From positions 13,985,001-14,049,000 of the forward strand of contig NC_056765.1 in assembly GCF_018687715.1 (NCBI RefSeq): a stretch of 64,000 nucleotides of DNA. The letters run 5' to 3'. Within the stretch, counting starts at the first letter, position 1; each line of letters opens with the position of its first letter. The stretch is from Carya illinoinensis (taxonomy: Eukaryota > Streptophyta > Magnoliopsida > Fagales > Juglandaceae). The notes beneath the pieces are model-generated. The model did no database searches and was not told where the DNA came from. It worked only from the letters and a program-made list of their open reading frames with translations. A program made the position numbers and the translations under genes. Shown here piece after piece: positions 44,508-54,008 of this stretch.

Positions 44508-44602
44508 ACTGAAAATATCTTCTATAGATATTTTCTGAAAATATCTTCTATAGATATTTTCTATAGATATCTTCCATAGATATTTTCTATAGATATTTTC
44601 AT
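44508..44602. repeat. TCTATAGATA palindrome array
   Basis: Repeated (G/T)ATATTTTCTATAGATAT units with the palindrome TCTATAGA about every 15-24 bp. Downstream, degenerate GACACGTRGATCAAGGCTC units follow at 44690-44790. Confidence 0.85.
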
Positions 44603-44838
44603 AATATTAAAATATCCATAAACTTTAAAATATCTATCTTACTTTGAAATTCGCATAATAACTTTCAGAACACGTCATCGAGATACAACACGTAGGATAA
44701 GATTCAACATGTAGATCGAGGCTAGTCAGATAGACTGACTCTCGACACGTAGAGCAAGGCTCAGCACATACACCGAAGTTTGACACGTGGATCAAGGCTC
44801 GTAAAGAAGAAGAAAGAAGGAGCGGATATTACACTTTA

Positions 44839-45951
44839 GTAGGCTGAGATGTTCCTTGAGATGACTAATTATGAGTTGGCTGTGGTGTTTGATTATTAAC
44901 CAGTGCCATGAGCTGCTGAATCTGAGACTGCGAGAGTGTTAAATTTGGTCATCATTCCCTTCTCCTGGCCTTGAGACATTACTTGGCTATCTAAATGAAC
45001 AGTAGAGAAATTTTGATTGTTGAGGTATCTTGATTTCTACTTTGTGAACTTAAAATTTGGTGGAAACCCTATTAACCTATAGCATTTGGCACAACTATGT
45101 TCAGATTTCCCACAGTGTCCACAGGTGAGCTTTGGCCTCTCATTTTTCTTAGACTAGTTGTTAAAAACTACTAGAGCTGAAGATTCAATTTGTGGTATTG
45201 CTAAAATTCGTGCCCGCCTCTGCCTTTCTTCTTGTAGAATCAAGAAAAAGGCCTTATCTATGGAGGGAACATGACTCATGAGTATAACTTGCCATCTAAT
45301 AGCATAGGAATCATTCCGCCCTATAAGGAACTTGAAAACATTATCAGATTGCTGAACTTCACCTACTGAGTTCAAGGCCTTGCAATTGCAAAGGCCACAT
45401 GAGCAGTAAGGCACGAGTTTGTAGGTGTTGAGCTCTTCCTAGATTGCATTCAACTGAGTGAAATACTCAATAACAGTTTGAGTACCTTGCATGATGGTTC
45501 CAAGTTGCTGTTGAAGCTGGTAGATCCTGAAATTATCTGGTTGAGCAAAATGTACCTTTAGCTTGTCCCACACTGCCTTAGCTGAGCTGATATAGAGGAC
45601 ATTTGAAGCTATTTCTTTAGATATTGAGTTAAGACGCCATGAAATAATGATGTTGTTGCATCTCAACAATGAAAGGTATAAGGGATCAGTCAACTCTGGG
45701 GTAGTGATGGTTCCATCCAAGAATCCAAGTTTATTTTTGATTGAAATGGATAGGGTGAATGAACGACTCCAAGAGAGGTAATTTGGGCATGTGAGAGGCA
45801 GGGAGACAATCACAGAATTAGCATTATCACTGTGATGAACATAAAAAGGACTGTTTGGGTTCTCACTGGATGATGAGTTGCGTGATGGGTTGTTTGAACC
45901 AGGAGTTGTGTTGGATGAACTTTCTTTTGCCATTGAAGAGGTTGAATGCAA
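44839..45951 (-). pseudogene. Copia E gag
   Basis: Frame 45951-45439 starts at an upstream ATG; the ATG at 45933 (MAKESSSN) may be the real one. It reads SPFYVHHSDNANSVIV, NYLSWSRSFTLSI and KNKLGFLDGTI, the same gag type as 3963-4790. A TAG near 45439 (CAG/GAG context before EELNTYK) and one near 45154 interrupt it. Frame 45414-45154 holds CSCGLCNC and FLIGRNDSYA. A complete CCHC knuckle (CGHCGKSEHSCAKC) lies at about 45080-45125. Beyond 44950 decay is heavy up to the solo LTR junction. Confidence 0.85.
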
Positions 45952-46023
45952 GTAAGAAGATGAATGCTAAGAATGTGTTTGTGGAAAAACTTGAACAATA
46001 ATAAAGCAGGGTTATTATGAAGC

Positions 46024-46037
46024 CTGCTCTAATACCA
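46024..46037 (-). other. Primer binding site, copia E
   Basis: Minus strand TGGTATTAGAGCAG matches the tRNA-iMet site with one C-to-T change. Confidence 0.75.
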
Positions 46038-46282
46038 TGTTAGAATTTGAGGAATGAAGATGAATCAAAGAAGAAAAAGATGAAAAACTGTGAGAGAACA
46101 ACTCTGATACTCATTGATCTTCCAAAAGGTATACAAAGTAGTATATATATACATTGAGTTGGTGTCATAGCATACAAAGAATAAGGAATATTCTATCTAT
46201 AATGTATCCTACTCTACTACAATGTACAGCTGAGGTGGGTCAGTGTAGTGGCCATCGACATATGACAAAACACCAACAGATT
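46038..46282 (-). repeat. Copia E 5' LTR (outer end approximate)
   Basis: Starts TGTTAGAATTTGAGG directly after the primer site and probably ends CACCAACA at about 46282. It contains GTATATATATAC at about 46143-46154 as a TATA box. No second copy exists in the window because the element is truncated at 38870. Confidence 0.65.
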
Positions 46283-46623
46283 GGTAGTGGGGCAGATTTA
46301 CTGCACAACCTTTAAAATAATAGAAGACATGGAAGAAGAATTGTCTTCTGTGTCTCGAGTGCAGGGGATACCAGAGGCCTCTCTCTTCTTCTTTGGTATT
46401 TCTTGAGATGGTGGACGTGAAAGTTACCTCATGTACTCACAATGGCTGATAAAAACCTAAAAGCTTAGAAAAAGAGCTTACTCCTACGCGATATTGCACC
46501 GAAGCCTGATGTTATCTTTTAGGTCAGGTGGTAATAACTTTGTTGATCTTCTGGCTAATTAAGGTCAAAGCATGGCTGGGTCAGTCTATGAAATATTTGT
46601 TATGATTTCTATAGTGTCACAAT
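46283..46623. other. Short spacer, no gene seen
   Basis: A weak plus-strand reading (NNFVDLLAN near 46535-46560) resembles the end of a LINE RNase H domain, but it is too short to call. Confidence 0.4.
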
Positions 46624-47022
46624 ATATAGTTTATTATATGTATTAGTTATAATTGCATGCATTGCACTGTCATGTACGTTACAATCTTAAGTAAATTGTT
46701 TGAGGCTAAACTACATGCATGTGTGGGACTTGGGGGGTCACGAGAAATTAATTTATTTTTTATAATTTCACGAATTCTCATGCATTAGTGATCGGTTGAG
46801 TGATTTTGACACCTAATTTGTTACGCTCGTCACTTTGCATGAACAATTACTACTTCCATCTATATTTAGTACTGCGCGCACATCATGTACGTCATGCGTG
46901 CATGTAATCTCCCTAGCTATCATTCTGATTCTGTGATGAAAGAATAAGGGGGAGAATTTGTGTATATATTCCCTAGCTTTTAGGAGGAGTTGTACTATTA
47001 AGGAGGGATTGATCGACAGAAC
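46624..47022 (+). other. Low-copy segment copy 2, left part
   Basis: Collinear with copy 1 (about 32890-33200): GTTATAATTG, AAACTACATGCATG, TTTATAATTTCACGAAT, GGGGGAGAATTTGTGTAT and GTTGTACTATTA. It ends in the target duplication GACAGAAC (47015-47022) of the hAT-like element; copy 1 at this point (GATAGAAG, about 33199) is the uninterrupted site. Confidence 0.75.
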
Positions 47023-47257
47023 TAGGGGTGTGCAGATATATTTATAAACCGATTGACCCGATTGACCCGATCAGATCCACCCGATAAAATCCAGGTTACA
47101 ATTTAAGCGGGTCGTCTGAAGAATTATACGGGCGAAACCGCAGCTAAAGAACCAACCCGTATCCCATCTGTCCCAAGTTCCAACTCCCTCCGTCTTCAAC
47201 ATAGCCCCCCCCTCTCTCTCTCTCTCGACCTCTCTCTCATCACCGTGGGTCTCTATT

Positions 47258-47259
<2 letters not shown>

Positions 47260-47308
<49 letters not shown>
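47260..47308. repeat. (CT)n microsatellite
   Basis: About 49 bp of CT, with further CT-rich sequence at 47209-47240 and 47331-47360, inside the hAT-like element. Confidence 0.95.
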
Positions 47309-47314
<6 letters not shown>

Positions 47315-47414
47315 GACGGCGGCGTGGGTCTCTCTCTCTCTCACTCTCACTCTCTCTCTTCGGCCGCAGCTCCAAGATCAGCTTCGGCGTGGGTCTCGAC
47401 TCTCCAAGACGGAG

Positions 47415-48637
47415 GTATGTTCCTTTTCATAAAACCCTTCAGATCAACTCATAATTTATTCACAAGGCCATACCTGTGCATCATGATTCATAACCCCAAT
47501 ACAGACCTACACAGAAATTAATAATCTCATTTGCTAGCAAATAACCTTCTGTTGTGTGTATTTTTATATTCGGATTTGTTGGGCTGTAATTGCGGTGGTG
47601 ATAAGAAAATCTTAATCATTTTCTAGTTTTCTTTGATAATGTTTCCTAAAAATGGAAAATCTGTAATTGAGGAGGCCCAAGTTTTATCGATTTTTCTCTT
47701 CAGCCTTTCTATTATGCCCTGAGATATTATTATTAGTATAAGAATTGGTTAAAAAGGATGTTGGGTTTTTTCTTTTTGGATGGTTGCTGAATTTTCGCCA
47801 TTATTGGTTAAGATTAATGTGAACTATTTTTGGAAAGTATCGTCCTTTTTGGAGGGTTGTTGAATTTTTCCCCATTGCTTTGTTTTATACATTCTTTTGG
47901 TTAATGGCTGGAATATTCCTGGCAGAGGGAATAATTTAAGGCCAATTTGCAGTATTAAATTTAGAGATCTAAATGGATGTGGGGGGTTTTTTTTCTTATA
48001 GGATGTAATTGCACAAAGATTTGGGTGAATGATTTCTTGAATTGAAGGGTTCTTGCTGCTTACTTCGTACTCTAGAAATCATACTCCTTTTGGAGGACAG
48101 ATGCATTGGATTGGGTTTAAGTAAATATCCTAGGGTACTTATTTCTGCCATGAACAGGGAGCTACCCACTTCTCCATTTTGTCTTTAAGAATGAAAATGA
48201 TAGCATGATTCATTTCAGGAATGGTATAAGTTATATCTTTAGAATCTGAATGGTATAAGTTAGGATTACAAAATAAATGCATTACAGGAATTCTTAATAA
48301 TTAATTACTCCTATTAATTGCTTTTACCTTAATGTTCTGTTCTGTACTCATTAATTAAATTAGTATCAAAACCAAATTAATAAGATACAATTAATGTAAT
48401 CATCATTATGAGATTTGGGTTATCAATTTGAATTCATAGCATAACAAGATTTGATTTTGGTCAATCCACATCAAACATAACAGGTTTCTGTTGTGATAGA
48501 GGTTCGAGTATCATGACCCCATTTTTAGTTTTGTTGTTTTTGTCTTCCATTGTTATAAACAGTACAGCTTATATTTCATAATGTTTATTTTTATATAATT
48601 TAATAATCTTTTTTTTTTTTTTTTTTTTTTTTTTCAG
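47415..48637 (+). other. Intron-like segment inside the hAT-like element
   Basis: Starts with GTATGTTCC after CAAGACGGAG and ends with a long T-tract and CAG before AATTTGATCC. Both borders fit plant splice consensus and the inside is AT-rich, the outside left GC-richer. This suggests a captured host transcript unit, but no protein domain supports it. Confidence 0.4.
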
Positions 48638-49125
48638 AATTTGATCCCCAATCAAGCTTTATTTATGTTGATGATGAGTGACTTAAGGCTTATGGTCTAC
48701 ACATTCTATATTGTTTATTGTTTATGTTATGGATGGCCTATGGGATGTAATGTAGTGGATAGATGAATGGATTTGTGAGAAAGGCTGGATGTTATATTCA
48801 TGTTTATTTTTAGTTCATGAATTTGTTTAAAAGGGCTGTATTATTTTCTATGGATCATAATATATATAGTCATTATATTCATGTTTATTTTTTATTGTTT
48901 ATGTTATGGATGGCTATGGAATGTAAGATGGCTTGGGATGTAATGTTTAATGAGAAAGGGGCTGGAAACGGGGTTCGAAAAAAAAAAAAAAAAAACCGCA
49001 GATTTAACCCGACCCGAATGATGCGGGTCGGGTCGGGTCATTCTGTGATGGTCCTGGGTTGCGGACCACAACGGGTCGGGCCAAATTTTGATTGGGTCGG
49101 GCTGTTGTTCAGGCCTAGACAGAAC

Positions 49126-49740
49126 TAGGGATCAGAGCACATGCATGATGGATATTGAGTGATTTTTATTAGTGATTATTAATATATATATTGCCGCATT
49201 GATTTAATTTGTTAGCTGGTACGTACTAATCTTCTATTGATCCAATATATATAATTACATGTTTGTTCCTTTTTCATGTTGATGTATTTGTTACTCGTTT
49301 CAAAACAACGTGAATCTCGATCTTTTTATAGACATTCTCAGAGGGTACTCGATCTACACAATTGGGTACATAGTTCTATTTTGGACGTGGTCTGTCGGAA
49401 TTGACCTATGCGCGCGGTCTGGTTATGATGATCACTAGCCTTAGCACGTACTTTCACCAATTGTTAGGTGCCTGCACGAAATCAACTGGATATATATATA
49501 TATATATAAATATATTTATATATCTATATATCTATGTGTGTGTGTGTCAATTTTATCTACAGGATAAGTACATTGTTTAATTAGTCTTTGTATTTCCAGG
49601 TATGGCTCAGGTGCAGGGAAGCGCCTGAATCCCAAAGAAGCCATTTAGGGTCTTAATGATCATGTGACAGGGCTTAAAAATCTGATAGGAGATATCAAGA
49701 AATAGCTCCCCTCAAAACTCTCAAGGATGACGTCAAAAAG
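49126..49740 (+). other. Low-copy segment copy 2, right part
   Basis: Continues the match to copy 1 (about 33207-33740): GATGGATATTGAGTGATTTTTATTAGTGATTATT, CTTCTATTGATC, GATGTATTTG, TCTGGTTATGATGATCACTAG, TCAATTTTATCTACA and TTTGTATTTCCAG, then an exon-like MAQVQGSA start (49602) that diverges quickly and has several stops. (TA)n and (TG)n runs lie at 49491-49520 and 49534-49547. Confidence 0.7.
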
Positions 49741-50165
49741 TCTGCTAATTAAGTAACATGCTCGAAACGAGAATAAAAATAAAAATAAAGCTTACCAAAG
49801 TGGAGGATGATCAACCACTCCATCTCTCTCCCTAGGAAGAAATCACGCACGCAAGAGCTAGGCCAGGAGACAAACTTGAGGAAGAAAATATGAGAAAGAG
49901 GGAAGAGAATCGAATGTGAGGTGCAATGTGCATGTGCTTAATTTCTGACCAAAGACTCCACGCATGCATATATCTGCCGAGAGAGATGGCGACGAAAGGA
50001 AATCACAGAGAGAGGATGATCAAAGGAAAGATAGAAGAGAGAATCAGGGAAAAGGGAGAGAGGATGATCAAAGGAAAGATAGAAGAGAGAATCAGGAAAA
50101 GGGAATAAAATATTGCCCACGAGGAGAGAGCCAACGAGGAAGCAAGAAAAAAATAAAAATGGGAA
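49741..50165. other. Spacer with a 48-bp tandem duplication
   Basis: AGAGGATGATCAAAGGAAAG... occurs at 50011-50058 and again at 50059-50103 (one base deleted). Purine-rich; no gene supported. Confidence 0.8.
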
Positions 50166-50170
50166 GTTGC

Positions 50171-50656
50171 TGTTGTAAAATAACATTGTAAAATTGTATG
50201 ACCACCTTGAGCTAGCCGTCAAATGCACAGTGCATAGTGCCAGCATAGTACTGCATAGTAACTGGCATAGTAAATGGCCGACATCGCACAGTGTGCATAG
50301 TGCCAGCATAGTACTGCATAGTAAATGGCCGACATCGCACAGTGCGCATAGTGCCAGCATAGTACTGCATAGTAAATGGCCGACATCGCACAGTGTGCAT
50401 AGTGCCAGCATAGTACTGCATAGTAACTGGCATAGTAAATGACCGACATCGCATAGTGCATAGTGCTAGCATAGTACTGCATAGTAACTGGCATAGTACA
50501 TATGCACAGTACCAGCATAGTACTGCATAGTAACTAGCATAGTTCCCTTTGTACGCCTATATATATGGTTGAATTCTTTAAGAAATTCATAAGTTTCATA
50601 ACTTCTCTGAGTTCTATCTCTCTCTCTCTCTCTCTCCTTTCGATAGTTTTATAACA
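50171..50656 (+). repeat. Copia F 5' LTR
   Basis: U3 contains the GCATAGTA repeat array (50237-50545), then a TATA box CCTATATATATGG (50557-50569), and a (TC)n run near 50618-50636. Ends ATAACA. Confidence 0.95.
50237..50545. repeat. GCATAGTA tandem array in copia F U3
   Basis: Five to six units of 51-63 bp, each AGTGCCAGCATAGTACTGCATAGTAA... with or without a CTGGCATAGTA insert, ending GGCCGACATCGCACAGTG. Within units GCATAGTA recurs every 10-11 bp, close to one helical turn. The 3' LTR (55859-56115) has fewer units. Confidence 0.9.
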
Positions 50657-50798
50657 CGTTATCAGCACGAGAGTTCTGACGATCTTGAAGCTAATAGTCC
50701 TCTACTGCAAGTAAGTCTTTCAATATATTTTTTTGTAGTTTTCAAAATGAATATGAAATATTAAACATACTTATGTTCCTGATTTATATATGTAGAAA

Positions 50799-51848
50799 AT
50801 GTCAAATCTTACAAAATTGGAATTCGTTGCTCTTGACATTTCTGGGAAAAATTATTTATCTTGGATCCTTGATGCTGAGATCCATCTGGATGCAATGAAC
50901 CTGGGAGATACAATTAAAGAAGGAAATCAAGGGTCCCTGCAGGACCGTGCTAAGGCAATGATTTTCCTTCGGCACCATCTTCATGAAGAATTAAAAACTG
51001 AGTATCTAACGGTGAAAGATCCACTTATTTTGTGGAATGATTTAAGGGAGAGATATGAACACCAGAAAACTGTAATCCTCCCAAAAGCTCGTCATGATTG
51101 GATGCACCTGAGGTTGCAAGACTTCAAGAGTGTTAGTGAGTATAACTCTGCACTCTTTAAAATTAGCTGGCTATTGAAATTATGTGGTGAAAAAGTCACT
51201 GATGATGACTTGTTAGAGAAGACATATACTACTTTTCATGCCTCGAATGTGCTCCTGCAGCAGCAGTATCAAGAGCGAAAGTTCAAGAAATATTCTGAAC
51301 TTATATCTTGTCTTCTATTAGCCGAGCAAAATAATGAGCTTTTATTAAGAAATCACCAGTCACGCCCTACTGGTTCTATATCATTCCCTGAAGTGAATGG
51401 TACTAGATTTACATCATTCCCAGAAGCGAATGGTGCATCTTTTCAAAGAAAAAGAGGGCGTGGACGTGGTAAGAAAAACTATAGAAGTGGAGGTCCTAGA
51501 AGTGACCACACTAAAAGGGAAAATAATAGATATACACCGTACCACCAGAAGTGGTTCAACTCAGAAAAGGGCAAAGGTCCTCAAAATAAATTTGTAAAGA
51601 AATATGAAGATGAATGCCATAGATGTGGTATGACTGGACATTGGTCTCGTACCTGTCGTACAGCTAAACACTTGGTTGACTTATACCAATCTTCCATAAA
51701 AGAAAAAACAAAGAAATTTGAAACAAATTTTGCTGAACCATCATATGCTTTAAATTCTATAGATGGAGAAGATATTACAAGTCTTGATGTTTCTGATTTC
51801 TTTGAGGATTCTAGTGGTAGAGTTGATCATGGAAGTGTTCCTTTTTAA
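50799..51848 (+). CDS. Copia F gag (349 aa)
   Basis: Uninterrupted frame from ATG 50799. The N-terminal gag core (FVALDISGKNYLSWILDAEIHL, residues ~9-30; LRERYEHQKTVILP; WMHLRLQDFKSVSEYNSALF ~110-130) is of the UBN2 type. An Arg/Lys/Gly-rich stretch (RKRGRGRGKKN, ~213-223) precedes a CCHC knuckle CHRCGMTGHWSRTC (~275-288), and an acidic tail follows. It should form the virus-like particle and bind element RNA. Stop TAA at 51846; pol starts 91 nt later in the same frame after an AT-rich gap. Confidence 0.93.
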   Translation: MSNLTKLEFVALDISGKNYLSWILDAEIHLDAMNLGDTIKEGNQGSLQDRAKAMIFLRHHLHEELKTEYLTVKDPLILWNDLRERYEHQKTVILPKARHDWMHLRLQDFKSVSEYNSALFKISWLLKLCGEKVTDDDLLEKTYTTFHASNVLLQQQYQERKFKKYSELISCLLLAEQNNELLLRNHQSRPTGSISFPEVNGTRFTSFPEANGASFQRKRGRGRGKKNYRSGGPRSDHTKRENNRYTPYHQKWFNSEKGKGPQNKFVKKYEDECHRCGMTGHWSRTCRTAKHLVDLYQSSIKEKTKKFETNFAEPSYALNSIDGEDITSLDVSDFFEDSSGRVDHGSVPF

Positions 51849-51938
51849 TTAATGTATTTCCTTTATATTATTGTAAAATATTTTTATTCTGTAATGTTTT
51901 TTTTTTAGTAATGAAAGTTTTATATATTTTGTAGAATC

Positions 51939-54008
51939 ATGAGTCTTATTGATGAACTTTCTATCTCCGAGATGAATAATAAAGATGTATGTCTGGCTGA
52001 CAGTGCTACAACTCACACAATTCTTAAGGATAAAAAATATTTTCAAAATCTAACATTGAGTAAAGCCTATGTTCATACCATCTCCGGTTCATCGAATCTA
52101 ATTGAAGGCTCCGGAAGAGCTTATATTGTGTTGCCTAATGGCACCAAATTTTACATTAATGATGCTCTATTTTCTTCACAATCCAGAAGAAATTTATTAA
52201 GTTTTAAAGATATACGTCGTAATGGTTGTCATATTGAAACCATTAACGAAGACGATAAAGAGCATCTTCTCATTACTAAAATAATTTCGAGCCAGAAGCT
52301 CGTATTAGAAAAACTGTCTGCCCTCTCATCTGGATTGTATTATACAAAAATGAGAACAATTGAATCACATGTTGTAATGCACCAGAAGTGCATTGATCCC
52401 AAAATATTTATGACTTGGCATGATCGCCTTGGACATCCGGGATCAATAATGATGAGACGAATAATTGATAATTCGTATGGGCATCCCCTAAAGAATCAGA
52501 AGATTATCTTACCCAATGAATATCCATGCTCTGCATGTTTTCAAGGTAAATTGATTATCAAACCATCTATCTCAAAGGTTGGTTTTGAATCTCTATCTTT
52601 TTTACAAAGGATTTATGGAGATATATGTGGGCCTATTCAACCATCAAGTGGACCGTTCAGATATTTTATGGTTTTAATTGATGCATCAAGTCGATGGTCA
52701 CATGTTTGTTTACTTTCCACTAGAAATGCTGCATTTGCTAAACTTCTTGCACAAATAATTAAGCTACGAGCACAATTCCCTGACTATCCAATTAAAACTA
52801 TTCGATTGGATAATGCAGGAGAATTTACATCTCAAGCTTTTGATAATTATTGCATGTCAATAGGAATAGATGTTGAACATCCAGTTGCCCACACACATAC
52901 TCAAAATGGTTTAGCTGAATCATTGATTAAAAGGCTTCAGCTAATCGCTAGACCTTTACTCATGAAATTAAATCTTCCTATTTCTGCTTGGGGACATGCT
53001 ATAATTCATGCAGCATCATTAATTCAAGTTAGACCATCAGCATATCACAAATATTCACCATTACAGCTTGCATTTGGTCAGCAACCAAATATTTCTCATC
53101 TTCGTACTTTTGGATGTACTGTATATGTTCCAATTGCACCTCCACAACGTACAAAGATGGGCCCTCAACGTAGACTTGGGATATATGTTGGGTTTGATTC
53201 TCCATCTATTATCAGATACCTTGAGCCTCTTACAGGGGATATGTTTAAGGCACGTTTTGAGGATTGTCATTTTGACGAATCCATTTTTCTAACAATGGGT
53301 AATGAGAAGTCGGTGCCTGAAGCACGACAAACATTGTGTAATGAGAAGTCGGTGCCTGAAGCACGACAAGAAATTACTTGGGAAAATAAAACTCTTTCCC
53401 AATTTGATCCTCGTACAAAAGAATGTAATCTAGAGGTTCAAAAGATTATTCATTTGCAAAGTGTTGCAAACCAATTACCGGATGCATTTACTGACACTAA
53501 AGGTGTGGTAAAATCATATATTCCTGCTGTTAATGTTCCAGCAAGGATTGCAGTCCCTGAAGGACAAGTTGCCAAAATAGCAATAGGCGAGTCTAAGATA
53601 CGCCTGAAGCGTGGACGGCCTATTGGTGCTAAGGACAAAATTCCTCGGAAGAGGAAAATACAAAATGAATTTGGTACTCCTGAAGAGTCCATACCAACAC
53701 AGGCCATAAGAGTAATTGATGCTCATGAAGAGAGTAAATCTCCTGAGAAAGAACCTCATGAAGAGGTATTTCATGAAATGTCTTCCCTTGAAGAGGGACA
53801 GGTACCTGAAAATAACGAGATCTCGATACATTTCATGAATACAGGAGAAATTTTGAATAGAAATAAAACTGTTGTTGACAACATATTCTCATATAAAATG
53901 GCTCTTGACATTACCAGAAATAATGAAGAAATTGGCCAAGAACTGTCGAAGAATGTCGACGTAGAGATGACTGGCCAAAATGGAAATCAGCTATTGAAGC
54001 TGAATTAA
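51939..54008 (+). pseudogene. Copia F pol 5' part: protease, integrase, RT start
   Basis: ATG 51939 opens 689 codons. Protease has LADSATTHTIL (~25-35): Ala where the DSG/DTG Gly is expected, possibly the family's own variant. GAG-pre-integrase WHDRLGHPGSIMMRRI (~163); zinc finger CSACFQGK; integrase core YGDICGPI, IRLDNAGEF and HTQNGLAES, so the DDE triad is intact. A 13-residue tandem duplication (NEKSVPEARQ, 53301-53378) lies in the linker. A one-base indel near 53945 shifts the frame just before the DDWPKWK-like start of RT, so this frame ends at a false stop at 54006. Confidence 0.93.
53301..53378. repeat. 39-bp tandem duplication in copia F pol
   Basis: AATGAGAAGTCGGTGCCTGA... at 53301-53339 is repeated at 53340-53378, identical over the first 30 bases. 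Confidence 0.95.

Larger units (their letters stand above)
40016..44833 (-). mobile_element. 4.8-kb solo LTR of a Ty3/gypsy element (Tekay/Del-like)
   Basis: The element begins TGCAACACCCG and ends GGATATTACA (plus strand), flanked by a perfect 5-bp target duplication CTTTA (40011-40015 and 44834-44838), and its removal restores the copia E frame. No gag or pol motif occurs inside, so it is a single very long LTR left by LTR-LTR recombination. The TGTAATATCC start and GGGTGTTGCA end on the minus strand, together with a TATAAATA-like box there (GATAAATACCC at about 43992-44002), suggest minus orientation. It holds several internal repeat families listed separately and a GC-rich island at about 43040-43900. 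Clade assignment is inference from termini and length. Confidence 0.8.
47023..49117. mobile_element. Non-autonomous hAT-like transposon (2095 bp)
   Basis: Terminal sequences TAGGGGTG (47023-47030) and CAGGCCTA (49110-49117) form imperfect inverted repeats (6 of 8), and an exact 8-bp target duplication GACAGAAC flanks them (47015-47022 and 49118-49125), the hAT signature. Subterminal CCGATTGACCCGAT-like (left) and GGGTCGGGTCGGGT-like (right) repeats are common in plant hAT derivatives. No transposase frame is present. The interior looks gene-like: CT-rich leader, GAG/GTATGT donor at 47414/47415, AT-rich intron, T26-CAG acceptor at 48637. Copy 1 of the host segment lacks it. Confidence 0.8.

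Noticed and set aside
50194..50518. Regular short repeats in the copia F LTR resembling a CRISPR array, and three overlapping open frames
   Set aside because: Units are tandem without unique spacers, lie in both LTRs of a retrotransposon in a plant genome, and the frames are just repeat translations.
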